Assembly (NCBI RefSeq): GCF_020707265.1
Contig: NZ_JAJFEQ010000003.1
Location: forward strand, 434,001-498,000
Direction: 5' to 3'
Length of the DNA: 64,000 nt
Origin: Massilia sp. IC2-477
Lineage (GTDB): Bacteria > Pseudomonadota > Gammaproteobacteria > Burkholderiales > Burkholderiaceae_D
The notes below the pieces were generated by a model that was not told the DNA's origin, ran no database searches, and saw only the letters and a list, made by a program, of their open reading frames with translations. This document shows positions 26,127 to 33,928 of this stretch, piece by piece (the stretch's first letter is position 1; each line of letters starts with the position of its first letter). The position numbers and the translations under genes are program-made.

Positions 26127-26625
26127 TATTATGGAAAATTTAGTTGATGATGTCAACCATCCGCCTGCGGGCGGAGATGGTGTGTTCGAGGCGATCCACG
26201 AGATCATGCATCTGTTCCGGGCGCAGCAATACCGCTCCTTGCGGGCGACCGAGCATGAGCTGAGCCATATGGAAAACCGGGCGCTCGGCTATATCGCGCG
26301 CCATCCCGGAGCGACCCAGCGCGACCTGGCCGAACGTTCGGGGCGCGACAAGGCCCAGGTGACGCGGCTGGTGCAGGGCCTGCGCGAAAAGGGCCTGGTC
26401 GAGGTGCGTGCGGACGCGCTCGACCGCCGCAGCACGCGCCTGCATCTCACGCCGGCGGGTGCGGCGGTGTACGCCGAGGTGCGCCGCCACGGCGAACGGC
26501 TGGCGGCGCAGGCGCTGGCCGGGCTGGACGGGGCCGAGCGCGCCCAGCTGGAGGCCCTGCTGGGCCGGGTCGAGGAGCGCCTGCGCGCTCAGGGCGCATC
26601 GACCCGGGTGAACAGCGAAGGGTAG
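26119..26625 (+). CDS. MarR family transcriptional regulator
   Basis: 168 residues with an N-terminal dimer helix and the winged helix: ATQRDLAERSGRDKAQVTRLVQGLREKGLVEVRADALDRRSTRLHLTPAG, including the D-x-R-S/T-x wing. No ligand can be read. There is no convincing Shine-Dalgarno. An ATG at 26131 is the alternative start and would leave operator 1 outside the coding region. It is divergent from the siderophore-interacting protein, its most likely target along with itself. The 3' end overlaps the convergent glycolipid-binding gene by 37 bases. Confidence 0.88.
   Translation: MSPIMENLVDDVNHPPAGGDGVFEAIHEIMHLFRAQQYRSLRATEHELSHMENRALGYIARHPGATQRDLAERSGRDKAQVTRLVQGLREKGLVEVRADALDRRSTRLHLTPAGAAVYAEVRRHGERLAAQALAGLDGAERAQLEALLGRVEERLRAQGASTRVNSEG
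26128..26156 (-). promoter_or_regulatory. Sigma-70 promoter of the siderophore-interacting protein gene
   Basis: On the minus strand, TTGACA (26156-26151) and CATAAT (26133-26128) are separated by exactly 17 bases. Transcription should start near 26121, leaving a leader of about 25 bases. The -35 box lies within operator 2. Confidence 0.75.
26143..26157. promoter_or_regulatory. Candidate MarR operator 2
   Basis: GTTGA-TGATG-TCAAC is a perfect five-base inverted repeat with a five-base centre, covering the -35 box of the divergent gene. A related copy lies 31 bases away, about three helical turns. Confidence 0.6.
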
Positions 26626-27146
26626 TGCAGCACCAGGCCGTCGGCGTCGAGCTCGAGCTCGGCCTGGAACTCGCCGATTGGTCCCTCGTACAGGCAGCGC
26701 CCGTCGGCCAGGCGCGTATAGGCCTGATCAAGGCGCCGCACCTCGAGCGAGGGGACGGCGACCCAGGCGACTGCGATGCCGGTGCGCTGGTGCAGCGCCT
26801 CGCCGAGGCGACGGATCGGGAGGGTATTCGTAAACGGGGTGGCGGCGAGGTCGACGTCGATGCAGCCGTCGAGTCGGGGCAAGGCGCGGCCGTCGCTGTC
26901 GCGCCAGTGGCCGTCGCCGTCGCTGGTGAGCACCAGGAAACGGCCGCCGGCGGTGTGCACTTCGAGCGAGCGCACGCGCCAGCCGGTATCGCAGCAGATC
27001 CGGTAGCTGCAGCCGAACGGGCCGTCGCCGCGGTCGCCGATCACGACTCCGTCGGCGACGATCACGTCCTCGCGGTGATCCAGGATCAGGTGTTCGAGCC
27101 CGATGCCCTCCGTGGGGCGCCAACGGTAGCTGCGCTGCATGGCCAT
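26589..27146 (-). CDS. Putative glycolipid-binding domain protein (PF06475 type)
   Basis: 185 residues starting MAMQRSYRWRPTEGIGLEHL and carrying DGPFGCSYRICCDTGWRVRSLEV, DGRALPRLDGCIDVDLAATPFTNTLPIRRL and YEGPIGEFQAELELDADGLVLHYPSLFTRV. This is the pattern of the PF06475 family (formerly DUF1089), one member of which was reported to bind glycolipid. Function otherwise unknown. It is convergent and overlapping with marR, so the 3' ends of the two messages are complementary over at least 37 bases. Confidence 0.8.
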   Translation of the reverse strand: MAMQRSYRWRPTEGIGLEHLILDHREDVIVADGVVIGDRGDGPFGCSYRICCDTGWRVRSLEVHTAGGRFLVLTSDGDGHWRDSDGRALPRLDGCIDVDLAATPFTNTLPIRRLGEALHQRTGIAVAWVAVPSLEVRRLDQAYTRLADGRCLYEGPIGEFQAELELDADGLVLHYPSLFTRVDAP

Positions 27147-27205
27147 TCCTCGTTCCAGCAGCTACGGTAGCACGCCGCGCGCCGGCGCGCAGCGCGTTTC
27201 AGAGG

Positions 27206-27403
27206 TCAATCGTTGCGGGGATAGCGGCGCCGTTCGATGCGGCGGCGTTGTTCGGGCTGGTCGAGCGCGCGCAGCAGGATGTCGCGTGGAATGTGACAGT
27301 TGTCGAGGTAATCGAGGGCGAAACGCAGGCCCCGGGTTTCCGCCAGAAAGAAGGCGTACTCGGCAGTCACTGCAGTATCGTCATCGCGTCGTCGTTGCGG
27401 CAT
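27206..27403 (-). CDS. Small basic hypothetical protein
   Basis: 65 residues, MPQRRRDDDTAVTAEYAFFLAETRGLRFALDYLDNCHIPRDILLRALDQ and a charged C-terminus RRRIERRRYPRND. No family is recognised. The middle predicts two helices and reads like real coding sequence rather than a shadow frame, and similar proteins seem to recur in Massilia relatives, though I cannot name them. A weak GAGAG lies before the ATG. Confidence is moderate to low. Confidence 0.5.
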   Translation of the reverse strand: MPQRRRDDDTAVTAEYAFFLAETRGLRFALDYLDNCHIPRDILLRALDQPEQRRRIERRRYPRND

Positions 27404-27598
27404 GGTTCGCTCTCTGCGGGGAGGCCCCGCGTGTCCGGTCGGCGGAAGTCGCCCTCCGCCTAGCAGGTACCCCCGATTGCGTACCGGCTTGTTGTCAATA
27501 GTATATCGACTGCCGGTGCGCACACGGGAGATTGTGTTAGCGTTTGTTACATCACAACGGATTCCATGCGCGCCGGGTTGACGCGAGCGTGCGCCGCC

Positions 27599-28558
27599 TT
27601 ACTGGCGCAGGACGCGGCGGATTGTGGTCGCCAGGTCTTCGGCCGAGAACTTCGCCACGTAGGCGTCGGCCTGGACGTTCTTGACGTGCTCTTCGTTCGT
27701 GGTGCCCGACAGCGAGGAATGGATGATCACCGGCAGGCCGGAAAAGCGCGCGCTCTTCTTGATGTGGCGGGTCAGGGTGAAGCCGTCCATTTCCGGCATC
27801 TCGAGGTCGGTCAGCACCAGGGCGACCTTGTCGTGCACCGACTTGCCTTCGGCTTCGGCGGTGCTGGCGATGCTGTTGAGCTGGTCCCAGGCTTCCTTGC
27901 CGCTCTTGGCCATGATGAAGGGCAGGCCCATGGCTTCGAAGCCCTGTTCGATTAGCGCACGCGCAACCACCGAATCGTCGGCCGCCAGCACCACCGAGCC
28001 CGGTTTGATCTGGATCTTCGAGCCGACCGTCTGCTGGTTGATCTCGGGACCGGAATCCGGGTTCATGTCGCGCAGGATGGTCTCGACGTCGAGCACCTGA
28101 GCCAGGCGGCCCGGCTGGCCGTTTTCTTCCGGCAGGCGCGCAATGCTGGTGACCATGCCGCTGGCGGCGGTGCGTTCGGCCGACATCACCTGGTTCCAGT
28201 CCAGGCGCACGATCTCCTCGACGCTTTCGACGGCAAACGCCTGGGTGGTTCGGGCGAATTCCGTCACCAGCATGATGTTCAGGCCGGTCTTGGGCTTGAC
28301 GCCGGCGATCGCCGGCAGGTCCAGCACCTGGATGATCTGGCCGCGCAGGTTGACTACCCCCAGCACGTGCGGCATCGAGCCGGCCACGGCGGTGATTTCG
28401 GGCATGGCCACGATTTCGCGGATCTTGAATACGTTGATGCCGAACAGTTCGCTGCGCTCGCCGTTTTCATCGCCGCCGAGGCGGAACAGGAGCAGTTCGA
28501 ACTTGTTGTTGCTGGTGAGGTTGCTGCGCTCGTCGACTTCTTGTTGAACCGATTTCAT
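27599..28558 (-). CDS. cheV: Chemotaxis protein CheV (CheW-receiver fusion)
   Basis: 319 residues: a CheW-like coupling domain (about 20-165, with FGINVFKIREIVAMPEIT and GVVNLRGQIIQVLDLPAI) followed by a receiver domain (about 188-318) with acidic pair D194/D195, phosphoacceptor D251 in LVLTDLEMPEMDGF and the conserved Lys in VAKFSAEDL. CheV couples chemoreceptors to CheA and tunes the signal by its own phosphorylation. It stands apart from a chemotaxis operon here, but flagellin is 6 kb away, consistent with a motile cell. Confidence 0.93.
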   Translation of the reverse strand: MKSVQQEVDERSNLTSNNKFELLLFRLGGDENGERSELFGINVFKIREIVAMPEITAVAGSMPHVLGVVNLRGQIIQVLDLPAIAGVKPKTGLNIMLVTEFARTTQAFAVESVEEIVRLDWNQVMSAERTAASGMVTSIARLPEENGQPGRLAQVLDVETILRDMNPDSGPEINQQTVGSKIQIKPGSVVLAADDSVVARALIEQGFEAMGLPFIMAKSGKEAWDQLNSIASTAEAEGKSVHDKVALVLTDLEMPEMDGFTLTRHIKKSARFSGLPVIIHSSLSGTTNEEHVKNVQADAYVAKFSAEDLATTIRRVLRQ

Positions 28559-28698
28559 ATTCCGCCGTTATAAAAGTAATGCCGATAGGAAAGCATTTTA
28601 CGTGCGAAACATCATGAACCGTAAAGACTGGGGCAAAAAGCTCGTGATTTTTCACACGAGCAAGGCGGAAAAACAACAAATTTGACGATTCCGAATGC

Positions 28699-30585
28699 TC
28701 AACGCACAAGCTCCGGGGCAGCGCTGGTTTTCGCCGGCGCGCTACGGTCCGGCGCCACAAAGGCGAGGCCTTCCTCGAACGAGCGCAGGATCATGTCGAC
28801 ATAGGCCTCGACCAGCGCCCGCTTGGGCAGCTGCTCGTCATACGGCAGCAGCACGGTCACCATCAGCGCTTCCGGCAGGTCGTGGCGCAGCTCGGCGACG
28901 GCCGCGCGCCAGGCATCGAAGTTGTCCTGGCGCGGATAGGTGATGAAAACCGTGGACACCAGTTCCGGGGTGCTGCCCTCAGGTCGTTCCAGTGGGGTGC
29001 CCACCACCAGGCTGCGGGCGTCGACGTCGCCCTCGCGCAGTGCGCGCACCAGCAGTTCGGTCAGGAATTCGTCGCGCTCCGAGGGCAGGCCGGCGCACAG
29101 CACGATCGAGCCGTGCGGCACGTCGAGCGAGCCCTGCCAGCGGCCGAAACGCGCCTCACGCATCTGGCGCAGGTGGGCGCCGATGTTGGCGTCCAGCAGC
29201 GGCACCGGTTTGCGCCGGTTGCGCGCACCGCCGTCCGAGGCACAGGCCACGGTTTCCGCGATGTTGGCGATCACCGCGCGCATGCGTGTTTCCTGGGCCT
29301 TGTCGATGGTGCCGGTGCCGAGGTCGGACACCGCCATGCGCAGGCCCGGCAGCAGCACGTGGTCGCAGTAGCGCGCGAAGCTGTAGCGGCGCACGTAGGC
29401 GCGCGCGTCCTTGGTCAGCTCGTCGGCCTCGCCGGCCAGCACGCGCTGGTGGAAGCGCTCGGCGTCCGACATGTTGGGCGCGTCGCCCAGCAGGATCGTG
29501 ATCGGCGCCAGCGCCCGCACGTGGCGCCCGGCCACCACCAGGCACAGGGTCAGCGGGGTCGACAGCAGCAGGCCGACCGGGCCCCACAGCGCACCCCAGA
29601 ACAGGGCCGAGACGATCACCGCCAGCGGCGACAGCCCGGAACTGTGGCCATACACCTTGGGTTCGATGAAGTTGGCCAGCACCAGCTCGAAAGCAAGGAA
29701 GATCGCCATGCAGGTAACGGCCAGCGACCAGCCGGGATCGATCGCCGCCACGAACACGGCGATGATGGCGCCGGCCAGCAGCACGCCCAGGTAGGGCACG
29801 AAGCGCAGCGCGCCGCTCAGCACGCCCCACAGCACCGCATGCGGGATTCCCGCCAGCCACAAGGACAGGCCGATCACCACCCCGAAGGTGGCGTTGACGA
29901 TGAACTGCGAGAAGAAGAAGCGCGACACGCCCTGCGCCGCGTCGCCCAGGGTGCGGATGGTGCGGCTCACCTCGGCCTGGCCCGCCAGGCGCACCAGGCG
30001 GTCGCGCAGCGAACCCTGTTCGAGCAGGATGAAGACCAGCAGGATCAGCACCACGCCGGCCTCGCCGATCGGCCCCCACACCAGGTTGATCACGCGCCCC
30101 AGCGTGTCCTTCATGGTGCGCGGCGTGCGCACTTCCACCGGCAGCGGCTGGTTCGGATTGACCACCAGGTTGCCGCGCCGGACGCGCGCGGCCTCGACCG
30201 CCGGCACCGGCGCCACGGCGCTCAGCTCCTGCTCGATGCGGGTGATCGGGCGCTCCACCAGTTCGCGCACCTTGGCCACCTTGGTCTTGATCGCGGCCCG
30301 GTACTGCGGCAGGTCGCGGGTGATCGTCACCAGCTGGTCGAACAGCACCGCGCCGACCCCGCCGACGGCGGTCGCGACCAGGGCCACCGACAGCAGCACG
30401 GCCGGCATGCGCGCCAGGCCGACCCGGGTCATGCTGCGAACCAGCGGCGCCAGCACCAGGCTCAGGATCAGCGCGAGCGCCAGCGGCTCGAGTACTTCAC
30501 GACCGAAATACAGCAGGGCGACGACGCAGGTGGCGCTGACGACGGTACCGGCCGTCATGCGCAGGGAAGGTGGCTGGAGATTCAT
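28699..30585 (-). CDS. AI-2E family (PerM-like) transporter with a long soluble C-terminal domain
   Basis: 628 residues. The first 360 form the usual PerM/AI-2E membrane unit: hydrophobic helices, a soluble loop after helix 3, and family motifs QFIVNATFGVVIGLSLWLAGIPHAVLWGVLSG and FIEPKVYGHSSGLSPLAVIVSALFWGALWGPVG. Typical members stop there. Here some 260 more residues follow, soluble and mixed alpha/beta (IVLCAGLPSERDEFLTELLVRALREGDVDARSLVVG, then STVFITYPRQDNFDAWRAAV), resembling a nucleotide- or B12-binding Rossmann-like fold. Members export signals or ions, and the substrate is not set. Monocistronic. Confidence 0.85.
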   Translation of the reverse strand: MNLQPPSLRMTAGTVVSATCVVALLYFGREVLEPLALALILSLVLAPLVRSMTRVGLARMPAVLLSVALVATAVGGVGAVLFDQLVTITRDLPQYRAAIKTKVAKVRELVERPITRIEQELSAVAPVPAVEAARVRRGNLVVNPNQPLPVEVRTPRTMKDTLGRVINLVWGPIGEAGVVLILLVFILLEQGSLRDRLVRLAGQAEVSRTIRTLGDAAQGVSRFFFSQFIVNATFGVVIGLSLWLAGIPHAVLWGVLSGALRFVPYLGVLLAGAIIAVFVAAIDPGWSLAVTCMAIFLAFELVLANFIEPKVYGHSSGLSPLAVIVSALFWGALWGPVGLLLSTPLTLCLVVAGRHVRALAPITILLGDAPNMSDAERFHQRVLAGEADELTKDARAYVRRYSFARYCDHVLLPGLRMAVSDLGTGTIDKAQETRMRAVIANIAETVACASDGGARNRRKPVPLLDANIGAHLRQMREARFGRWQGSLDVPHGSIVLCAGLPSERDEFLTELLVRALREGDVDARSLVVGTPLERPEGSTPELVSTVFITYPRQDNFDAWRAAVAELRHDLPEALMVTVLLPYDEQLPKRALVEAYVDMILRSFEEGLAFVAPDRSAPAKTSAAPELVR

Positions 30586-30771
30586 GCAGGACGTTGGTCG
30601 GCGAGAGAATTGAGAACCGGGTATGTATAAAGGAAAAAACCGTATTCGCCAAGTGCAATAGGCGGCGAAACGCCTTCGGCACTCGCGCCGCCAGCCAGAA
30701 CGAGCTGGTCCGTAAGTTATATGCTTGTGTTACATTGGCATGATAGCAACAAAACCGACATTGGAGTGCCC

Positions 30772-30795
30772 ATGAGCCAGGCAGGTGCGGCGTGA
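30772..30795 (+). CDS. Seven-codon leader ORF overlapping the sigma factor start
   Basis: ATG AGC CAG GCA GGT GCG GCG TGA encodes MSQAGAA. GGAG lies five bases before its ATG, and its stop overlaps the GTG start of the sigma factor gene (GTGA). This could be a translationally coupled leader. A chance ORF is possible. Confidence 0.35.
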   Translation: MSQAGAA

Positions 30796-31352
30796 ACGCT
30801 GTGGCCGAATTCGACTATGAAGCAGCCCTCGCGGCATGCGCGCGCGGCGACCAGCTGGCGCTGCGCCGGATCTACGACCAGGACAGCCGCCGCCTGCTGG
30901 GCGTGGCGCTGCGCATCGTGCGCCACCGGCAGATTGCCGAAGAAGTGCTGCACGATGCTTTCCTGAATATCTGGACCCGCGCCGCAAGTTTCGATCCGGC
31001 GCGCGGCGCCGGTCGTGGCTGGATCTACAGCGTGGTGCGCAACCAGGCCCTGAGCCTGGTGCGCAGCGGCGAACGCGAGGTCGCGGTGGAAGACAGCATG
31101 CTGGAGGAGCTGGATGCGGGCACCCTTGGGCTGGCAGGCGGACTCGACGAGACGATCGCACTGCGCCAGGATATTGGCCGTCTGCACGACTGCCTGGTCG
31201 GGCTCGATGCCGGCAAGCGCAACAGCATCCTGTATGCCTATATCGACGGCTGCTCGCACAGCGAGATCGCCGAGCGCCTGCAGTCGCCCCTCGGCACCGT
31301 CAAGGCCTGGATCAAGCGCGGCTTGTCGGCATTAAGGGAGTGCATGGGATGA
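30792..31352 (+). CDS. ECF-type sigma-70 factor
   Basis: 186 residues with region 2 (YDQDSRRLLGVALRIVRHRQIAEEVLHDAFLNIWTRAASFDPARGAGRGWIYSVVRNQAL) and region 4 (DAGKRNSILYAYIDGCSHSEIAERLQSPLGTVKAWIKRGLSALRE), no region 3, hence extracytoplasmic-function type. A GTG start with AGG six bases upstream is used; no ATG occurs in frame before a stop. Its end overlaps the anti-sigma gene (ATGA). It resembles the SigK/RskA-paired group. The signal is unknown; the convergent DUF4394 lipoprotein gene may be a target. Confidence 0.9.
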   Translation: MNAVAEFDYEAALAACARGDQLALRRIYDQDSRRLLGVALRIVRHRQIAEEVLHDAFLNIWTRAASFDPARGAGRGWIYSVVRNQALSLVRSGEREVAVEDSMLEELDAGTLGLAGGLDETIALRQDIGRLHDCLVGLDAGKRNSILYAYIDGCSHSEIAERLQSPLGTVKAWIKRGLSALRECMG

Positions 31353-32059
31353 ACAGTCCGAGCAAGGAAGATCCACAGGACTTGGCCGGCCAATACGTGC
31401 TGGGGACCTTGTCCGCCGAAAGCCGGCGCGCCGTCGAGCAGGCGCTGCCGCGGGATGCGGCGCTGCGGGCCGCCGTGCAGGCATGGGAGGCCCGGCTGTT
31501 GCCGCTGACGGCGCTGGTGGAGCCGGAAGAACCCTCGTCCCAACTGTGGCCCCGTATCGCGCGTTCGGTGGCGGCACACGCCGGTGGCAAGGCCGGGCGC
31601 AGTGCGCCACGGGCGCGCTGGTGGGACAGCCTGGCGCTCTGGCGCGTCGTCGCCGCAGCCGGCGTCGCGGCGGCAATCGTCCTGGCGACCGTTCCACTAC
31701 AGCCGACGCAGGCGCCAGCCGCACGCTACATGGTGGTACTTGCCGCGCCCGGGAACATGGCGCCTGGCTGGATACTGCAGTCGGTGGATGAGGGGCGCCT
31801 GCGTCTGCAGCCGCTGCGGGCGGACGCGGTGCCGGCCGCGCGCGCGCTGCAGCTCTGGACCAAGGCCGACGGCTGGTCCGGCCCGGTGTCGCTCGGCCTG
31901 GTCGAACCGGGCAAGACCGTCGAGGTCCCGCTCGGCAAGCTGCCTCCGCTGCAACCGAACCAGCTGTTCGAGATCACGCTCGAACCGCCGGCGGGCTCGC
32001 CGCTCGGCCGGCCGACCGGTCCGATCCTGTTCATCGGGCGCGCCGTCAAGATGACTTAG
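31349..32059 (+). CDS. RskA-like transmembrane anti-sigma factor
   Basis: 236 residues. The cytoplasmic N-terminus DPQDLAGQYVLGTLSAESRRAVEQAL is the RskA/anti-sigma-K pattern without a zinc motif. One membrane helix (about 96-115, LWRVVAAAGVAAAIVLATV) follows, then an extracytoplasmic domain (YMVVLAAPGNMAPGWIL, LQLWTKADGWSGPVSLGLVEPG, PLGRPTGPILFIGR) typical of RskA C-terminal domains. It should hold the sigma factor at the membrane until proteolysis. Translation is coupled to the sigma gene by a four-base overlap. Confidence 0.88.
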   Translation: MNSPSKEDPQDLAGQYVLGTLSAESRRAVEQALPRDAALRAAVQAWEARLLPLTALVEPEEPSSQLWPRIARSVAAHAGGKAGRSAPRARWWDSLALWRVVAAAGVAAAIVLATVPLQPTQAPAARYMVVLAAPGNMAPGWILQSVDEGRLRLQPLRADAVPAARALQLWTKADGWSGPVSLGLVEPGKTVEVPLGKLPPLQPNQLFEITLEPPAGSPLGRPTGPILFIGRAVKMT

Positions 32060-32077
32060 AACCGGCGCGCCGCCCGG

Positions 32078-33718
32078 TCAGCGCAGCGAAATCGCGATGT
32101 CGCGCAGTCCGAGGCCCGCGCCGGCGACTGAGGTCGCGGGCGCCGCACTGCCGGCGACCAGCGTCGCCGCACCGCTTGCCAAATCGATCCGGTACAGCGA
32201 GGACGGACCGCCTGCCGTAGTGCGCAGCGCGGCGAGCGCGATGCCATTCGCGCCCCCCGCAATGTCGAAGGCCGCATCGCCCGCTACCGCCACGCCGAGC
32301 ATGCCGACATTCACCAGCGTGCCCTCATTCGGCGGATTTTGCAGCGCCAGGCTGTCGCTGTCGGTATCGATGTCGAACAGCTGGGTCGCAGTGGCTGACG
32401 GGATGCTGTTGGTGTAGGCGGCACCTGTCACGACAGGCGCAGCGCCTGCCCGGTTGATCGCGCCATCGGTCGTGGTGGCGCCGGTGTCGACGTTGATGCG
32501 CAGGCTCTGGCCGCGGTCGCTGATCACGCGCAGCCGGTCCGCCACCGGGTTGAAGTCGACCGCGAACATGCTGCCGACGATGCCGGTAAACGGCAGCGTG
32601 GTATCGGCAGGATCGGCGGCCAGCGTGGCCTTGACCGTGGTGACGCCGGTGGCCGCGTCGATGGTCACGATGCGCGCGGCGGAGGTGATTCCATATAACA
32701 GGCCGTCGCGCGGACGGATATCGAAGCCCACGACGGTTTCGTTCGCATTCAGCCCGGCGAGCCCGATATCGGCAGTCAAGACGTTGGGCGTGGCTGGACG
32801 GAAGGCGACGATACGGCCGGCATCGGTCAGGGCGAGCACCACCGGCGCCGGTCCCGCGCGCAAGGCCAGGCCGCGCGCGTCTTCGCTCAGGGCCAGTGCG
32901 CCGGCCGCGGTTGCGGCGTTGGCGGTTGCGCCGAGGTTGACAGTGTAGAGGGTCCGGGTGCCGCCCGCGTTGACCACGACGTAGCCCATGTTGGTGCGGG
33001 CGTCGATGTCGAAGCCGTTGGCCGCGCCTGCATCCAGGCCGAGGCTCACCGGGGTCGCCAGCGTGCCGTCATTGGGAGGATTCTGCACGTACAGGGTGTC
33101 GGTCGCGCTGTCCAGCGCGTACAGTGTGGTGCTGGTCGTGCCGGCAAAGGAATTGGTATAGGCGGACGCCGTGATCGTGCTGCCAGCCGCTCCGCCATTG
33201 ATGCTTCCGTCCGTGGTGGTGGCGCCGGTGTCGACGTTGATGCGCAGGCTCTGGCCGGTGTTGCTGACGACGCGCAGGCGGTCTGCGACCGGATTGAAGT
33301 CGACGCCGAACTCGCTGCCGCCGAGGGCGGTATATGGGGCCGTGGTGTCGGCCGCGTCGGCGCTCAGGGTGGCCTTCAGGCTTGCCGCGCCGGTTTCCGG
33401 ATTCAGGGTATAAATGCGGCCGCTGCTGCCGACGCCGTACAACTGGCCGTCGGCGGGGCGGTAATCGATCCCGACCAGGCTTTCACCCGCCTGCAGGCCG
33501 GTCACCGCCGCCGAAGTGCGGGCCGTGCCCGGCGTATCGCGATTGAAGGACACCAGACGGTTGCCGGTGGTGAGCACGACCAAATCTCCTGCAGTCACGG
33601 CGGTGGGCGGCGGCGTGGTCACGGGGACGCTTGCCACCGGATCGTCGTCGCCGCCGCAGCCGGCCAGGACGAAGGCGAGAGTGGAAGCCAGAAGAAGCCC
33701 GGGGATACGTTTGTTCAT
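32078..33718 (-). CDS. Lipoprotein with two DUF4394 domains
   Basis: 546 residues. Lipobox LAGC at 17-20 follows a short signal sequence, and the next residues are GGDDD, favouring inner-membrane retention or a long linker. Two tandem DUF4394 domains follow: GIDYRPADGQLYGVGSSGRIYTLNPETGAASLKATL and VGFDIRPRDGLLYGITSAARIVTIDAATGVTTVKATL, each with VDFNPVADRLRV and SLRINVDTGATTTDGXIN, giving a probable beta-propeller. AGGA lies before the ATG. It is convergent with, and 18 bases from, the anti-sigma gene. Function unknown; it may be a member of the sigma regulon. Confidence 0.85.
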   Translation of the reverse strand: MNKRIPGLLLASTLAFVLAGCGGDDDPVASVPVTTPPPTAVTAGDLVVLTTGNRLVSFNRDTPGTARTSAAVTGLQAGESLVGIDYRPADGQLYGVGSSGRIYTLNPETGAASLKATLSADAADTTAPYTALGGSEFGVDFNPVADRLRVVSNTGQSLRINVDTGATTTDGSINGGAAGSTITASAYTNSFAGTTSTTLYALDSATDTLYVQNPPNDGTLATPVSLGLDAGAANGFDIDARTNMGYVVVNAGGTRTLYTVNLGATANAATAAGALALSEDARGLALRAGPAPVVLALTDAGRIVAFRPATPNVLTADIGLAGLNANETVVGFDIRPRDGLLYGITSAARIVTIDAATGVTTVKATLAADPADTTLPFTGIVGSMFAVDFNPVADRLRVISDRGQSLRINVDTGATTTDGAINRAGAAPVVTGAAYTNSIPSATATQLFDIDTDSDSLALQNPPNEGTLVNVGMLGVAVAGDAAFDIAGGANGIALAALRTTAGGPSSLYRIDLASGAATLVAGSAAPATSVAGAGLGLRDIAISLR

Positions 33719-33876
33719 GGTCAGTTCCTGTCGTAGAGGTTGAATGGATGCCGTAACCATTACCGTCGCAGCCGGATGTAGCCGAAACGCGGTGGATACA
33801 CGCTCTACGCTGCCCGAACGTATTTGGATGCACTTTCGCTAAATATTTTTTGGCATGTCGCTACTGCATAACGAAA

Positions 33877-33902
33877 AAAGCCAGTCCCGCGGGACTGGCT
33901 TT
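33877..33902 (-). terminator. Terminator of the flagellin gene
   Basis: AAAGCCAGTCCC and GGGACTGGCTTT form a near-continuous palindrome. On the minus strand it is followed by six T (A run 33874-33879), 25 bases after the flagellin stop. Confidence 0.85.
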
Positions 33903-33928
33903 CAGGGTGGAGCGGGAACTGAATCTGA

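Noticed and set aside
30732-30764. Direct repeat ACATTGG before the sigma factor gene as an operator
   Set aside because: Seven bases repeated once with 26-base spacing is too little to support a binding site.
33800-33837. GCATCC-N18-TAGAG upstream of the DUF4394 gene as an ECF promoter
   Set aside because: No matching motif was found before the sigma factor gene itself, so autoregulation by this motif cannot be supported.
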